Source: an uncultured Eubacteriales bacterium (GTDB lineage Bacteria > Bacillota > Clostridia > Oscillospirales > CAG-272). From it: a stretch of DNA of 6,144 nucleotides. The notes under the pieces are model-generated. The model did no database searches. It was not told the DNA's origin and was given only the letters and a program-made list of their open reading frames with translations. Within the stretch, counting starts at the first letter, position 1. The number at the start of each line of letters is the position of its first letter. Positions 1-5,479 of this stretch are shown here, one piece after another. The stretch lies in contig CAKSPL010000080.1 in assembly GCA_934481325.1 (NCBI GenBank), positions 1 through 6,144 of the forward strand, in the 5' to 3' direction. The position numbers and the translations under genes were made by a program.

Positions 1-50
1 GTTCTAGTGGGGGCAACTTCGTGGAGGTTCAAGTCCTCTTACCCGCACCA
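1..50 (+). tRNA. 3' part of a tRNA-Leu (partial, cut by window start)
   Basis: Only the 3' part of the tRNA is in the window. Visible are the 3' side of an anticodon stem (TCTAG, 3-7), a long class-II variable arm (about 8-22), a T arm with stem GGAGG/CCTCT (23-27 and 35-39) and loop TTCAAGT (28-34), the 3' acceptor strand TACCCGC (40-46), discriminator A47 and an encoded CCA (48-50). A long variable arm limits the choice to Leu, Ser or bacterial Tyr. The acceptor strand, which would pair with GCGGGTA, and discriminator A fit Leu. The anticodon is outside the window, so the isoacceptor cannot be named. Confidence 0.85.
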
Positions 51-52
51 TT

Positions 53-87
53 AAAAAACAAGCACCCTGCGGGGTGCTTGTTTTTTT
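53..87 (+). terminator. Strong intrinsic terminator after the tRNA, able to work both ways
   Basis: A perfect 9-bp stem CAAGCACCC (59-67) / GGGTGCTTG (72-80) with loop TGCG is flanked by A6 (53-58) and T7 (81-87). This is the classical form of a factor-independent terminator for the tRNA transcript. The A run on the left gives a U tract on the minus strand as well, so it could also stop minus-strand transcription coming through the flavodoxin remnant. Confidence 0.92.
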
Positions 88-346
88 GTTTTGCACGGCG
101 GAATCGGTAGGTTAGCCGCAACCCGTGCGCGGATTTTTCCGCACGGTTGCCGCTGTCCGTTGCGCCGTGCGCAAATCCGATATAAAAAGAGCCGAATTGC
201 CGCCCTTGCGCGGGCTGACCGAAAGAATCCATCCGCTTTTCAAAATGCCTCGCTTTTTTGCGGATTCAGCACCGGCATAGAAAAATACGGTTCAACTCCC
301 AAGCCATTTTTTATCACGGCTTCACCTTTACCGTCATTTACAAGGC
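88..346. other. Stretch without a recognisable gene
   Basis: No frame here gives a protein I recognise. The open frames have no good ribosome binding site, and one of them runs backwards through the tRNA terminator. Two hairpins near the left end are the only structure seen. It may be decayed sequence downstream of the flavodoxin remnant. Confidence 0.5.
118..174. repeat. Two adjacent hairpins in the gene-free stretch
   Basis: Hairpin 1: the arms 118-132 and 139-150 pair as 12 bp (GCAACC..., closing with GG/CC) with two bulged C residues and loop ATTTTT. Hairpin 2: TTGCGC (160-165) and GCGCAA (169-174) form a perfect 6-bp stem with loop CGT. Neither has a U tract in either direction, so they are not standard terminators. 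Function unknown; they could be part of a structured RNA or chance in GC-rich sequence. Confidence 0.45.
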
Positions 347-580
347 TCAATGCAAGCCTTTTACCCGGTTTTCAACGGCGGATTTGCTTGTGCCGGAAGA
401 AAATCTCTGCCTCTGCTGCCAATTGCCCGTGCCTGCCATCCCGGCAAGGAGCGTTCCGCTCTCTCCCATACCGGAGCTTGCGGAGGTAGCAAACAGAATG
501 ACCGTTTTGCCTGTGAAATCGTTATTTTTTACAAAGCTGTTGCCCGGCCAAGCCGCAATGCCCCACCAAATGGGGTACCG
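347..580 (-). pseudogene. Flavodoxin C-terminal remnant (5' half missing)
   Basis: The minus-strand frame reads YPIWWGIAAWPGNSFV, then NDFTGKTVILFATSASSG, GESG and GTGNWQ, and ends with TGA at 349-347. These match the C-terminal half of the flavodoxin family that carries the YPIWWG FMN-binding loop; such proteins are small FMN electron carriers. The match starts at about 580 with YPIWWG. Everything that should precede it (roughly the first half, with the N-terminal phosphate-binding loop that follows the first strand) is absent. Upstream the frame meets a stop near 637 and shows no homology. The only start codon before the match is a TTG at 616-614 without a ribosome binding site. It is therefore most likely a decayed gene that cannot bind FMN. 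The C-terminal end appears complete. Confidence 0.8.
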
Positions 581-609
581 GATATCTCCCGTCAGCGCAA
601 AATAATATA

Positions 610-638
610 TTGACAAAAGACAAAATATATGATATCAT
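610..638 (+). promoter_or_regulatory. Sigma-A-type promoter for the 680-1387 gene
   Basis: A perfect -35 box TTGACA (610-615) is followed, after 17 bases, by TATCAT (633-638), one mismatch from the -10 consensus. The surrounding DNA is very AT-rich. Transcription would start near 645, giving a leader of about 35 bases before the ATG at 680. It lies only about 30 bases from the broken end of the flavodoxin remnant. Confidence 0.72.
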
Positions 639-679
639 AATATTGAAGATACAACATTGAAAACCGGGAGGAAAAACAG

Positions 680-1387
680 ATGACCGTTCTCATTGCAATG
701 CTTGTAATTTTTGTGATACTGGGTGTGAGCGCGCTGGTTGCATTTTTTACAATGTCGGTTTCTTTGTTCCGTGCCGCCGGGATAATGTGGTATCATACGC
801 TGATAATTGTTTTTTGCATCCTTTTGCTCCCGTTTGTGATGCGGTATCTCCGGGCAGCGTTCCGGCGTTTGCGCTTCTCGCGCCGGCTGAAACGCGCCTG
901 CCGGAAATCGCATTTTTCCTTTCAATACAGGCACAATTCCCTGCTTTCCCTGTTCTTCCCGTACAAGGGCACGGACATCCTGATTACTGCCGGTGAGCGG
1001 CGGTTTGCCGTCAAATTTTTCCCGGGGAACGTTCTGCGCCGCCTGGTGCATCTGCGCAATCTTACCGCGTCCGAAACCTCCAAATTTTACGTACTGCCCA
1101 TCGTGGTGATGGACCCGTTCCGCTTCGCCATACACAACAAGCTGGCAAAGGGCAAATACTTCATCAATCAGATGGAATACGGCAAACGCGCACAGAATTT
1201 TCCGCTTTCCTTTGAAGAAGGCTATGAACCGATCCTGCTGTTTTCTCCTTCCCCGATGCGCCTGACCGGTCTTTCGGGGAATACCGCAAAGCCGCTTGGC
1301 AGTGGGGAGCTATACGAGGGCGTGACGTTGTATGAGGACGATGCGTGGGTTCGCTTTCTTTCGCGCCTGGGGACAGGGAACGATTAA
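680..1387 (+). CDS. Membrane protein of unknown function, two N-terminal helices
   Basis: This encodes 235 residues. The ATG at 680 is well supported by GGGAGG at 666-671, eight bases upstream, and by the promoter at 610-638. Two hydrophobic segments (about residues 3-30 and 36-54) form a hairpin anchor, followed by a very basic stretch (about 58-76, rich in Arg and Lys) that suggests the rest of the protein is cytoplasmic. The soluble part (about 77-235) alternates beta-like segments such as GTDILITAGERRFAVKFF (97-114) and YEPILLFSPSPM (182-193). I do not recognise a named family; it resembles conserved hypothetical membrane proteins of Clostridia in general form. Its 3' end is overlapped antisense by the minus-strand frame 1164-2138. 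A hairpin terminator follows 32 bases after the stop. I can give no function. Confidence 0.78.
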   Translation: MTVLIAMLVIFVILGVSALVAFFTMSVSLFRAAGIMWYHTLIIVFCILLLPFVMRYLRAAFRRLRFSRRLKRACRKSHFSFQYRHNSLLSLFFPYKGTDILITAGERRFAVKFFPGNVLRRLVHLRNLTASETSKFYVLPIVVMDPFRFAIHNKLAKGKYFINQMEYGKRAQNFPLSFEEGYEPILLFSPSPMRLTGLSGNTAKPLGSGELYEGVTLYEDDAWVRFLSRLGTGND

Positions 1388-2138
1388 AACCGCCCACCGA
1401 AATATCCGAACACAGATGAAAAATCCCCCGCCCGGAAAACGATGGTTTTCCGGGCGGGGGATTTTGGGAGGTTGGGCGGCTCCTGCGGTGCGCCGGGCTG
1501 TTCGATTTTCGGGCGGGGCGGCTCCTGCGGCGCAGCACATACACGGTAATCAAAATCACGCCGACCCATATCACACCGCCGGTAACGGCATTCATCCCCT
1601 TGCGGAAGCCTTCCCACTCGGGGGAAAACTGCGCAATCATTGCCGTTTGCAAGCCGAGAACGAACATCAGCGCGGCAACAAGACCCAGCACCCGCGCCGC
1701 CGAAAGAATCGGACTGCCGAGCCTGCGGAACCGAATCAGATGGATTACCGACATCGTCATTGCATAAAAGGTGTACATCGCGGAAGCATATATCACGTAT
1801 CCGGGATAGGAATAGCCCGAATCCGTCAGCACCATCAGCGTAATCATTATGCCCATCGAGAGGTTGAGCAGGAACAGGAGCCGTGCCGTTCTCCGGTAGC
1901 AGGCAAGCTCCCGCTCCCTGACCCTGCTTTTGAACTTTCGGATAAAGCCCGGGAGCGGGACCGCCAGAATAACCGGACAGTACGCCGACAGGCAATAGAC
2001 CGCGTATGTCGGCGCACTGCCCTCAAAGCCTTGGACAAAGGAGAAAATGAGAAGAAAAAACACAATCGGAGGTGCAACAAAAAGAATCCATTTGGGCGGA
2101 TGAATGAGCTTGTACAGGATTTCCGGCACCTTTCTCAT
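1164..2138 (-). CDS. Six-helix membrane protein of unknown function; frame runs through a terminator
   Basis: The frame encodes 324 residues, but only the first 205 or so look like a real protein. Six hydrophobic segments lie at about residues 17-36, 46-64, 86-105, 112-135, 147-170 and 183-202, with basic loops such as RKFKSRVRER (67-76). An HPPKWILF motif precedes helix 1. After residue 203 the sequence turns into a basic Arg/Ser/Pro tail. Residues 225-240 are coded by the arms of the 1420-1465 hairpin, and the last 60 or so residues are antisense to the plus-strand gene. The natural stop seems to be lost, or the tail is an artefact. The ATG at 2138 has only a weak ribosome binding site (AGCGGGA), and an in-frame TAA lies two codons before it. 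No promoter is evident. Family and function not recognised. Confidence 0.65.
   Translation of the reverse strand: MRKVPEILYKLIHPPKWILFVAPPIVFFLLIFSFVQGFEGSAPTYAVYCLSAYCPVILAVPLPGFIRKFKSRVRERELACYRRTARLLFLLNLSMGIMITLMVLTDSGYSYPGYVIYASAMYTFYAMTMSVIHLIRFRRLGSPILSAARVLGLVAALMFVLGLQTAMIAQFSPEWEGFRKGMNAVTGGVIWVGVILITVYVLRRRSRPARKSNSPAHRRSRPTSQNPPPGKPSFSGRGIFHLCSDISVGGFNRSLSPGAKESEPTHRPHTTSRPRIAPHCQAALRYSPKDRSGASGKEKTAGSVHSLLQRKAENSVRVCRIPSD
1420..1465. terminator. Long hairpin terminator between convergent genes
   Basis: The arms 1420-1440 and 1445-1465 are perfect 21-bp reverse complements with loop GATG. The GC-rich core (CCCCCGCCCGG) is bounded by A4 and T4, and on the minus strand the tail is T5. 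It lies 32 bases after the stop of the plus-strand gene and faces the end of the minus-strand gene, as expected for a bidirectional terminator. The U tracts are short, so efficiency is uncertain. On the minus strand it sits inside an open reading frame. Confidence 0.85.
1474..1530. repeat. 15-bp direct repeat in the tail of the minus-strand membrane gene
   Basis: GGGCGGCTCCTGCGG occurs at 1474-1488 and exactly again at 1516-1530. The period is 42 bases, or 14 codons. In the minus-strand frame it makes a repeated RRSRP motif in the basic tail (about residues 204-223). In the neighbouring frame it reads as a repeated APQEPP. The repeat could result from a small duplication next to the terminator. 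Confidence 0.7.
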
Positions 2139-2141
2139 TTT

Positions 2142-2243
2142 TTATTTCCCGCTGATTTCTTTGGCAAGCTCCATAATCTCAAAGGCGTATTTCTTCTTTC
2201 CGTTTTTCAGGATGCGCCCGAAAAGCGGGAGGGTGCGGCGCAC
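2142..2243 (-). CDS. Possible 33-residue small ORF or gene remnant
   Basis: A short frame from a GTG at 2243-2241 ends with TAA at 2144-2142, three bases before the ATG of the membrane gene and in the same phase. The C-terminal part, KNGKKKYAFEIMELAKEISG, looks like ordinary protein with a charged amphipathic helix. The N-terminal third, however, is coded by the sdaA terminator hairpin, and no ribosome binding site is seen before the GTG. It may be the tail of a lost gene, a small protein translationally coupled to the membrane gene, or chance. Not recognised. Confidence 0.22.
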   Translation of the reverse strand: MRRTLPLFGRILKNGKKKYAFEIMELAKEISGK

Positions 2244-2255
2244 CCTCCCGCTTTT
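2221..2255 (-). terminator. Intrinsic terminator of sdaA
   Basis: The arms GCGGGAGGGTGC (2225-2236) and GCACCCTCCCGC (2240-2251) form a perfect 12-bp stem with loop GGC, extended by A4 (2221-2224) opposite T4 (2252-2255). On the minus strand it begins immediately after the sdaA TAA (2258-2256) and ends with U4. On the plus strand the U tract is longer (T6, 2252-2257), so it could also stop antisense transcripts entering sdaA. It separates sdaA from the membrane gene downstream. Confidence 0.9.
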
Positions 2256-3458
2256 TTATTCCGCCCCGGCGGAGCCGTAGATTTTGGCAAGACCCCCGGT
2301 GGAGGTTTCCCGATAGCCGGAATTCATATCCCTGCCCGTGCGATACATCACTTCCACAATCTGATCAAAGGAGACCTTGTGCTTGTTTTCCAGCGATTTG
2401 GAGAGCATCACGGCATTGAACGCCTTGATACCGCCCATTGCATTGCGCTCGATACAGGGGATCTGCACCAACCCCAGCACCGGGTCACAGGTCAGCCCCA
2501 GGTTGTGTTCCAGTGCGATTTCCGCGGAGCATTCCACCCCGGCAATCCCCAGCTCGTAGAGCTGTGCCAGTGCCGCCGCCGCCATTGAGCAGGCAACGCC
2601 GATCTCCGCCTGACAACCGCACTCTGCCCCGCTGATGGAGGCATTCTGCTTAACCGTATTACCGATTACGCCTGCCACGGCAAGCGCATCCAGAATTTCG
2701 CCCTTGCCCACACCGCAATCGTGATACATATAGTACAGCACCGCCGGCAAAATCCCCGCGGAACCGCAGGTGGGTGCCGTCACCACCACGCCGTTGGCGG
2801 CGTTTTCCTCCGCCACGGCAAGCGCGTATGCCGAAATCCGGCGGTTTTCCCGCATCACGGCGGGCTCAAATTTCGTATTTTCCCCATACAGCGTCCGCGC
2901 CTTGCGCGAAAGCTCCAATCCGCCCGGCAACACGCCCCCGCGGCGAAGTCCGCGCATCACGCAATCCCGCATCGTGTCAAAAACCTCTTGGAGATAAGGA
3001 TAGATTTCCGGCTCGCAAAGCCGCACGTAGCCCGGCAAATCCAACCCTTCGCGCGCACAGCGGCGGCGGATTTCGGTGAAATTGCGCTCCGGATAAACCT
3101 CTGCGCCCTCGGAAAGCGGCTGACCGTTCACAATCACACTGCCGCCGCCCACGCTCTCGGCGCGAACCAGCTCCTGCCGCGTTCCGTCCCTTGTGGCGTA
3201 AATTTTCAGAAAATTCGGGTGGGGCAACTCCTTTTCCGTGGTATTGAACACGATTTCCGTGTCCTGCCCGAGAACCTCACACAGAACGTGATCGGTGCCG
3301 TGTCCCCGCCCGGTCAGTGCCAGCGAGCCGAACAGCTCCACCGTGTAGTGCCGCGCTCCGAAGGTGCGCAGGGTATACTCCGCAATGCGTTCGGGACCGA
3401 TGGTATGTGAGCTGGAAGGTCCCTTGCCGATCCTGTACAGTTCTCTCAGAGATTTCAT
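2256..3458 (-). CDS. sdaA: L-serine ammonia-lyase (serine dehydratase), iron-sulfur type, single chain
   Basis: This 400-residue cytoplasmic enzyme deaminates L-serine to pyruvate and ammonia using a [4Fe-4S] cluster as Lewis acid. The N-terminal beta domain begins with the family signature GPSSSHTIGP (13-22). The alpha domain follows, with TAPTCGSAG (227-235), QNASISGAECGCQAEIG (271-287), HNLGLTCDP (318-326) and QIPCIERNA (332-340). By comparison with known members, C282, C324 and C335 should bind the cluster; all are present. The end, RDMNSGYRETSTGGLA, is the usual C terminus. Many Clostridia split this enzyme into two subunits; here both domains are fused, and the length is a little below the roughly 450 residues of the Escherichia coli enzymes. 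The ATG is preceded by AAGGAGG, three bases away. It lies 38 bases after the transporter gene on the same strand, so a shared transcript is likely. A terminator follows at once. Confidence 0.97.
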   Translation of the reverse strand: MKSLRELYRIGKGPSSSHTIGPERIAEYTLRTFGARHYTVELFGSLALTGRGHGTDHVLCEVLGQDTEIVFNTTEKELPHPNFLKIYATRDGTRQELVRAESVGGGSVIVNGQPLSEGAEVYPERNFTEIRRRCAREGLDLPGYVRLCEPEIYPYLQEVFDTMRDCVMRGLRRGGVLPGGLELSRKARTLYGENTKFEPAVMRENRRISAYALAVAEENAANGVVVTAPTCGSAGILPAVLYYMYHDCGVGKGEILDALAVAGVIGNTVKQNASISGAECGCQAEIGVACSMAAAALAQLYELGIAGVECSAEIALEHNLGLTCDPVLGLVQIPCIERNAMGGIKAFNAVMLSKSLENKHKVSFDQIVEVMYRTGRDMNSGYRETSTGGLAKIYGSAGAE

Positions 3459-3496
3459 ATTCCTCCTTCCGGGATTTCCCGTTTTCCCTCATTGCT

Positions 3497-4387
3497 TCAA
3501 AAGCTGAGCAATACCACGCTGACCAATGCCACACCAAGCCCGCAGAATTGCAGCCGGGTCAGCTTTTCGTGAAAAATCATCAACCCGAACAGTGCCGCAA
3601 GAATCAGCACCCCGCCGTTGTCCGCCGTATTGACCACCGTCACGTTCATCCTTGCCAGCAGGTAGGAAAGAATATTCACCGCCACCGTGGCAACCGCACA
3701 GCAACCGATGGCAAACAACACCGCACGGCGGGACATCCGGAGACGCCGCCCCTCGCCGCCCCGTGCTTTTTTAATCAGCAGAACAAGGAGCGCAAGCACT
3801 GCCGAGGCAAGGTAGCTGACGGTCAGCATCTCGGTGCGCTCCCCCGGCGCAAAGTCGGCTTGCAGTGCCAGCAGGGAGCCGAACACCCCGTTGGAAAGCC
3901 CCAGCGCGATGCAGAAAAACCAAAATCCCTTTTTGGCACCCCGGAGCGACACCCCCTGGCAGTTGAGCAAAACAAACGCCACACACATCAGCGCAACCGC
4001 CGCAATCTGCCACAGGCTCAGCCGCTGACCCATCCGGATTACCGAAACCGCCATCGGAATCAGAATCCCGCCAAACAGCATACAGAGGTTGGCAATGGCA
4101 TAGGACCCGCGCGTGGTGGCACCGATCTGCGTCAGATGAAAAATGACCAGCATCAGCGCGGTGCAAACGGCATAAATCACCGTGCCGCGCGAGGGGGCAA
4201 ACACAAAGCCTCCGGCGGAAATGCACCCCGCCGCAAACGTGGCGGCACCGATAAAGACCCCGAAAATCACGGCAAAGGAGAGCGATATCTCTCCGCTCTC
4301 ACCCTCGCAGCTTCCCGCATACAGCCGCTCGAACAGGGATTGCAACGCATAGCAAACCACCATCAGCCCCAACAAAAGATATAACAT
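3497..4387 (-). CDS. EamA/DMT-superfamily transporter, ten helices
   Basis: This is an integral membrane protein of 296 residues when started at the ATG 4387-4385. That start has GGAGG eight bases before it (on the plus strand CCTCC, 4395-4399). The open frame extends 30 codons further up, but those residues are Cys/Arg/Lys-rich and overlap the promoter, so the internal ATG is preferred. Ten hydrophobic segments (about 1-19, 36-57, 68-88, 95-116, 124-142, 153-175, 186-206, 221-243, 247-271, 279-295) form two five-helix repeats. Repeat ends with the typical form are RLSLWQIAAVALMCVAF (122-138) and FHEKLTRLQFCGLGVALV (272-289). Family members export amino acids, drugs or nucleotide sugars, among others; the substrate is not readable here. 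Its position just before sdaA suggests a role linked to serine or related amino acids, which is inference. Confidence 0.92.
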   Translation of the reverse strand: MLYLLLGLMVVCYALQSLFERLYAGSCEGESGEISLSFAVIFGVFIGAATFAAGCISAGGFVFAPSRGTVIYAVCTALMLVIFHLTQIGATTRGSYAIANLCMLFGGILIPMAVSVIRMGQRLSLWQIAAVALMCVAFVLLNCQGVSLRGAKKGFWFFCIALGLSNGVFGSLLALQADFAPGERTEMLTVSYLASAVLALLVLLIKKARGGEGRRLRMSRRAVLFAIGCCAVATVAVNILSYLLARMNVTVVNTADNGGVLILAALFGLMIFHEKLTRLQFCGLGVALVSVVLLSF

Positions 4388-4414
4388 CACGCACCTCCGA
4401 GTGGGTTTCAACTC

Positions 4415-4442
4415 AGTATAACACATCCCCGTCAAAATGCAA
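4415..4442 (-). promoter_or_regulatory. Probable promoter of the transporter-sdaA operon
   Basis: On the minus strand a -10 box TATACT (4420-4415) is preceded, after 16 bases, by TTGCAT (4442-4437). Transcription would begin near 4408, about 20 bases before the ATG at 4387. The -10 is good and the -35 is moderate. A TTGACG nearer the -10 is spaced too closely to be its -35. Confidence 0.55.
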
Positions 4443-4445
4443 GTC

Positions 4446-4469
4446 TTTTTGCAAATAAATCGGCAAAAA
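4446..4469. promoter_or_regulatory. Possible operator: inverted repeat between divergent promoters
   Basis: TTTTTGC (4446-4452) and GCAAAAA (4463-4469) form a perfect 7-bp inverted repeat around a 10-base AT-rich spacer. It lies just upstream of the transporter -35 and about 20 bases upstream of the lipoprotein -35. The position suits a regulator acting on both genes, but the arms are of low complexity and no regulator gene is present in the window. Confidence 0.22.
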
Positions 4470-4489
4470 CACCGCAATCACGCACGCAC

Positions 4490-4518
4490 TTGACTTTTAT
4501 TTCCATATCTGCTATACT
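4490..4518 (+). promoter_or_regulatory. Sigma-A promoter of the lipoprotein gene
   Basis: TTGACT (4490-4495), a 17-base spacer and TATACT (4513-4518) make a near-consensus promoter. TG at one base before the -10 (TGCTATACT) gives an extended -10 element. The start would be near 4525, with a leader of about 30 bases. Confidence 0.82.
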
Positions 4519-4554
4519 GTAAGTGTAAGTAACACCCGGAAAGAAGAACGCTAT

Positions 4555-5205
4555 ATGAAAAGCAGAAAAAAATCTTTTATTTTTATTCTTGCGGCAATGC
4601 TCGCTCTTGTAATGCTGTTTTCCGTTGGCTGTGCCAAGCCGGACGAACAACCGAACACCGAAGAAACCGGGGAAGCACAGAACGGCGAAAAGCGGCCCAC
4701 CCCCGGCGAAACGGCTCACCGTGCCGATGAAACGGCAAAAACGGTTACCTCGGACACTTTTCCCGCAAAGCCGGACGAACTCGTTTTGATGGACGAAACC
4801 ATTCATACGCTGTCCGATGAGGATGCAACCGCGCTGTACAACGCGCTCCTGAAGGTAGCCGAAGCTTATCAGGGCGAGGTGGCACGGTACACCTATACGC
4901 CGGAGAGCGCGGAGGCGGATTTCCGGAAATCGGGTGCTGTGGAGCTTCGCTATCGCCAAAAGCATTCTTTCACTTATCAGACACAAACCGGTGAGGTTGC
5001 CGGCGTGGCGGATGCCTTCTGGATTTTCCTGCAGAAAGACGCCCCACTCTTTGCCCCTTTGTCAAACGGCAAGCCCCTCGGCACTTTTCTCCTGTTCTCC
5101 CCCACCGTGCAGGGGGAAAGTGAGGAAGCAATCAACGAATACCGCGAAACGGTAAAACGCATATTGCAAAAAAACGGACTGCTCCCGCCCGAATGGCAGG
5201 AATAA
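4555..5205 (+). CDS. Putative lipoprotein of unknown function
   Basis: This encodes 216 residues. The N terminus is a lipoprotein signal: a basic start (KSRKK, 2-6), a hydrophobic core (8-23) and a lipobox-like SVGC with Cys at residue 26. The mature protein would be lipid-anchored on the outside of the membrane. Residues 27-77 are a Glu/Thr/Pro/Ala-rich linker without predicted fold. Residues 78-216 look folded, starting with a helix-like LSDEDATALYNALLKVAEAYQG (with LSDEDATALYNALL as core) and ending with a charged helix before PPEW. I do not recognise the domain. The ribosome binding site is modest (GGAAAG at 4538-4543, eleven bases from the ATG). The start is supported by the signal sequence and the promoter at 4490-4518. 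It is divergent from the transporter gene. No clear terminator follows. Confidence 0.87.
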   Translation: MKSRKKSFIFILAAMLALVMLFSVGCAKPDEQPNTEETGEAQNGEKRPTPGETAHRADETAKTVTSDTFPAKPDELVLMDETIHTLSDEDATALYNALLKVAEAYQGEVARYTYTPESAEADFRKSGAVELRYRQKHSFTYQTQTGEVAGVADAFWIFLQKDAPLFAPLSNGKPLGTFLLFSPTVQGESEEAINEYRETVKRILQKNGLLPPEWQE

Positions 5206-5450
5206 TCCTACCACCTTTAGCCTCCTCCGCAGAAGATGAACTCCGCCGTGCAGAGATTGTTATCTCCAACGGGCAGAATGGATGCCGCATCCCTCCTGCC
5301 GGCAACAAAAAAGAACCGCTACCTGTAAAAATTTTTCCCTTGCCCCGGGCAACGGCAAATAGGAAAAGCGAAATACTCCAAAATTTTCAAAGAAAATTTA
5401 TTAATGATACACAAACTTTTGTCGAAAAATGTCTACTTTCCATTTTTTGC
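5206..5450. other. Intergenic stretch with three small hairpins, no gene seen
   Basis: No frame shows a recognisable protein; the one open frame (5193-5483, plus) overlaps the lipoprotein end and has no ribosome binding site. Three hairpins are visible: GAGAT/ATCTC (5253-5257, 5262-5266), a nested one with GGCAG/CTGCC outside (5272-5276, 5296-5300) and GGATG/CATCC inside (5280-5284, 5288-5292), and TTGCC/GGCAA (5340-5344, 5348-5352). None is followed by a proper U tract. The right end (5370-5450) is AT-rich, leading to the next promoter. Confidence 0.5.
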
Positions 5451-5479
5451 TTGACATTTTTTGGTAGCCTTGCTATACT
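5451..5479 (+). promoter_or_regulatory. Strong sigma-A promoter of the secreted lectin-like gene
   Basis: Perfect TTGACA (5451-5456), a 17-base spacer and TATACT (5474-5479), with an upstream TGC forming an extended -10. The start would be near 5486, giving a leader of roughly 80 bases. That leader carries GCATCCGG twice (5486-5493 and 5519-5526, 33 bases apart). Confidence 0.87.

Noticed and set aside
29..232. Minus-strand frame of 67 codons
   Set aside because: It runs through the tRNA terminator and into the tRNA, and has no ribosome binding site or recognisable protein.
1332..2588. Long plus-strand frame of 418 codons
   Set aside because: It crosses two terminator hairpins and is antisense to the membrane protein and sdaA. 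Its product is His/Arg/Gln-rich, typical of a shadow frame in GC-rich DNA.
2721..3410. Plus-strand frame antisense to sdaA as a gene
   Set aside because: sdaA on the other strand is certain from its motifs, and the antisense product is His/Arg/Ala-rich without homology signs.
3459..3496. Small inverted repeat CGGGAAATCCCG between the transporter gene and sdaA as a terminator
   Set aside because: The stem is only four to five bases and has no U tract on the minus strand.
3317..4384. Plus-strand frame of 355 codons
   Set aside because: It is antisense to the sdaA start and the whole transporter gene, with a His/Gln/Arg-rich product without any family feature.
4388..4477. 30-codon N-terminal extension of the transporter
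   Set aside because: It covers the predicted -10 and -35 boxes, is rich in Cys and basic residues, and the internal ATG has a good GGAGG site.
4432..4986. Minus-strand frame antisense to the lipoprotein gene
   Set aside because: The plus strand has a promoter, signal peptide and lipobox. The antisense product has no such support.
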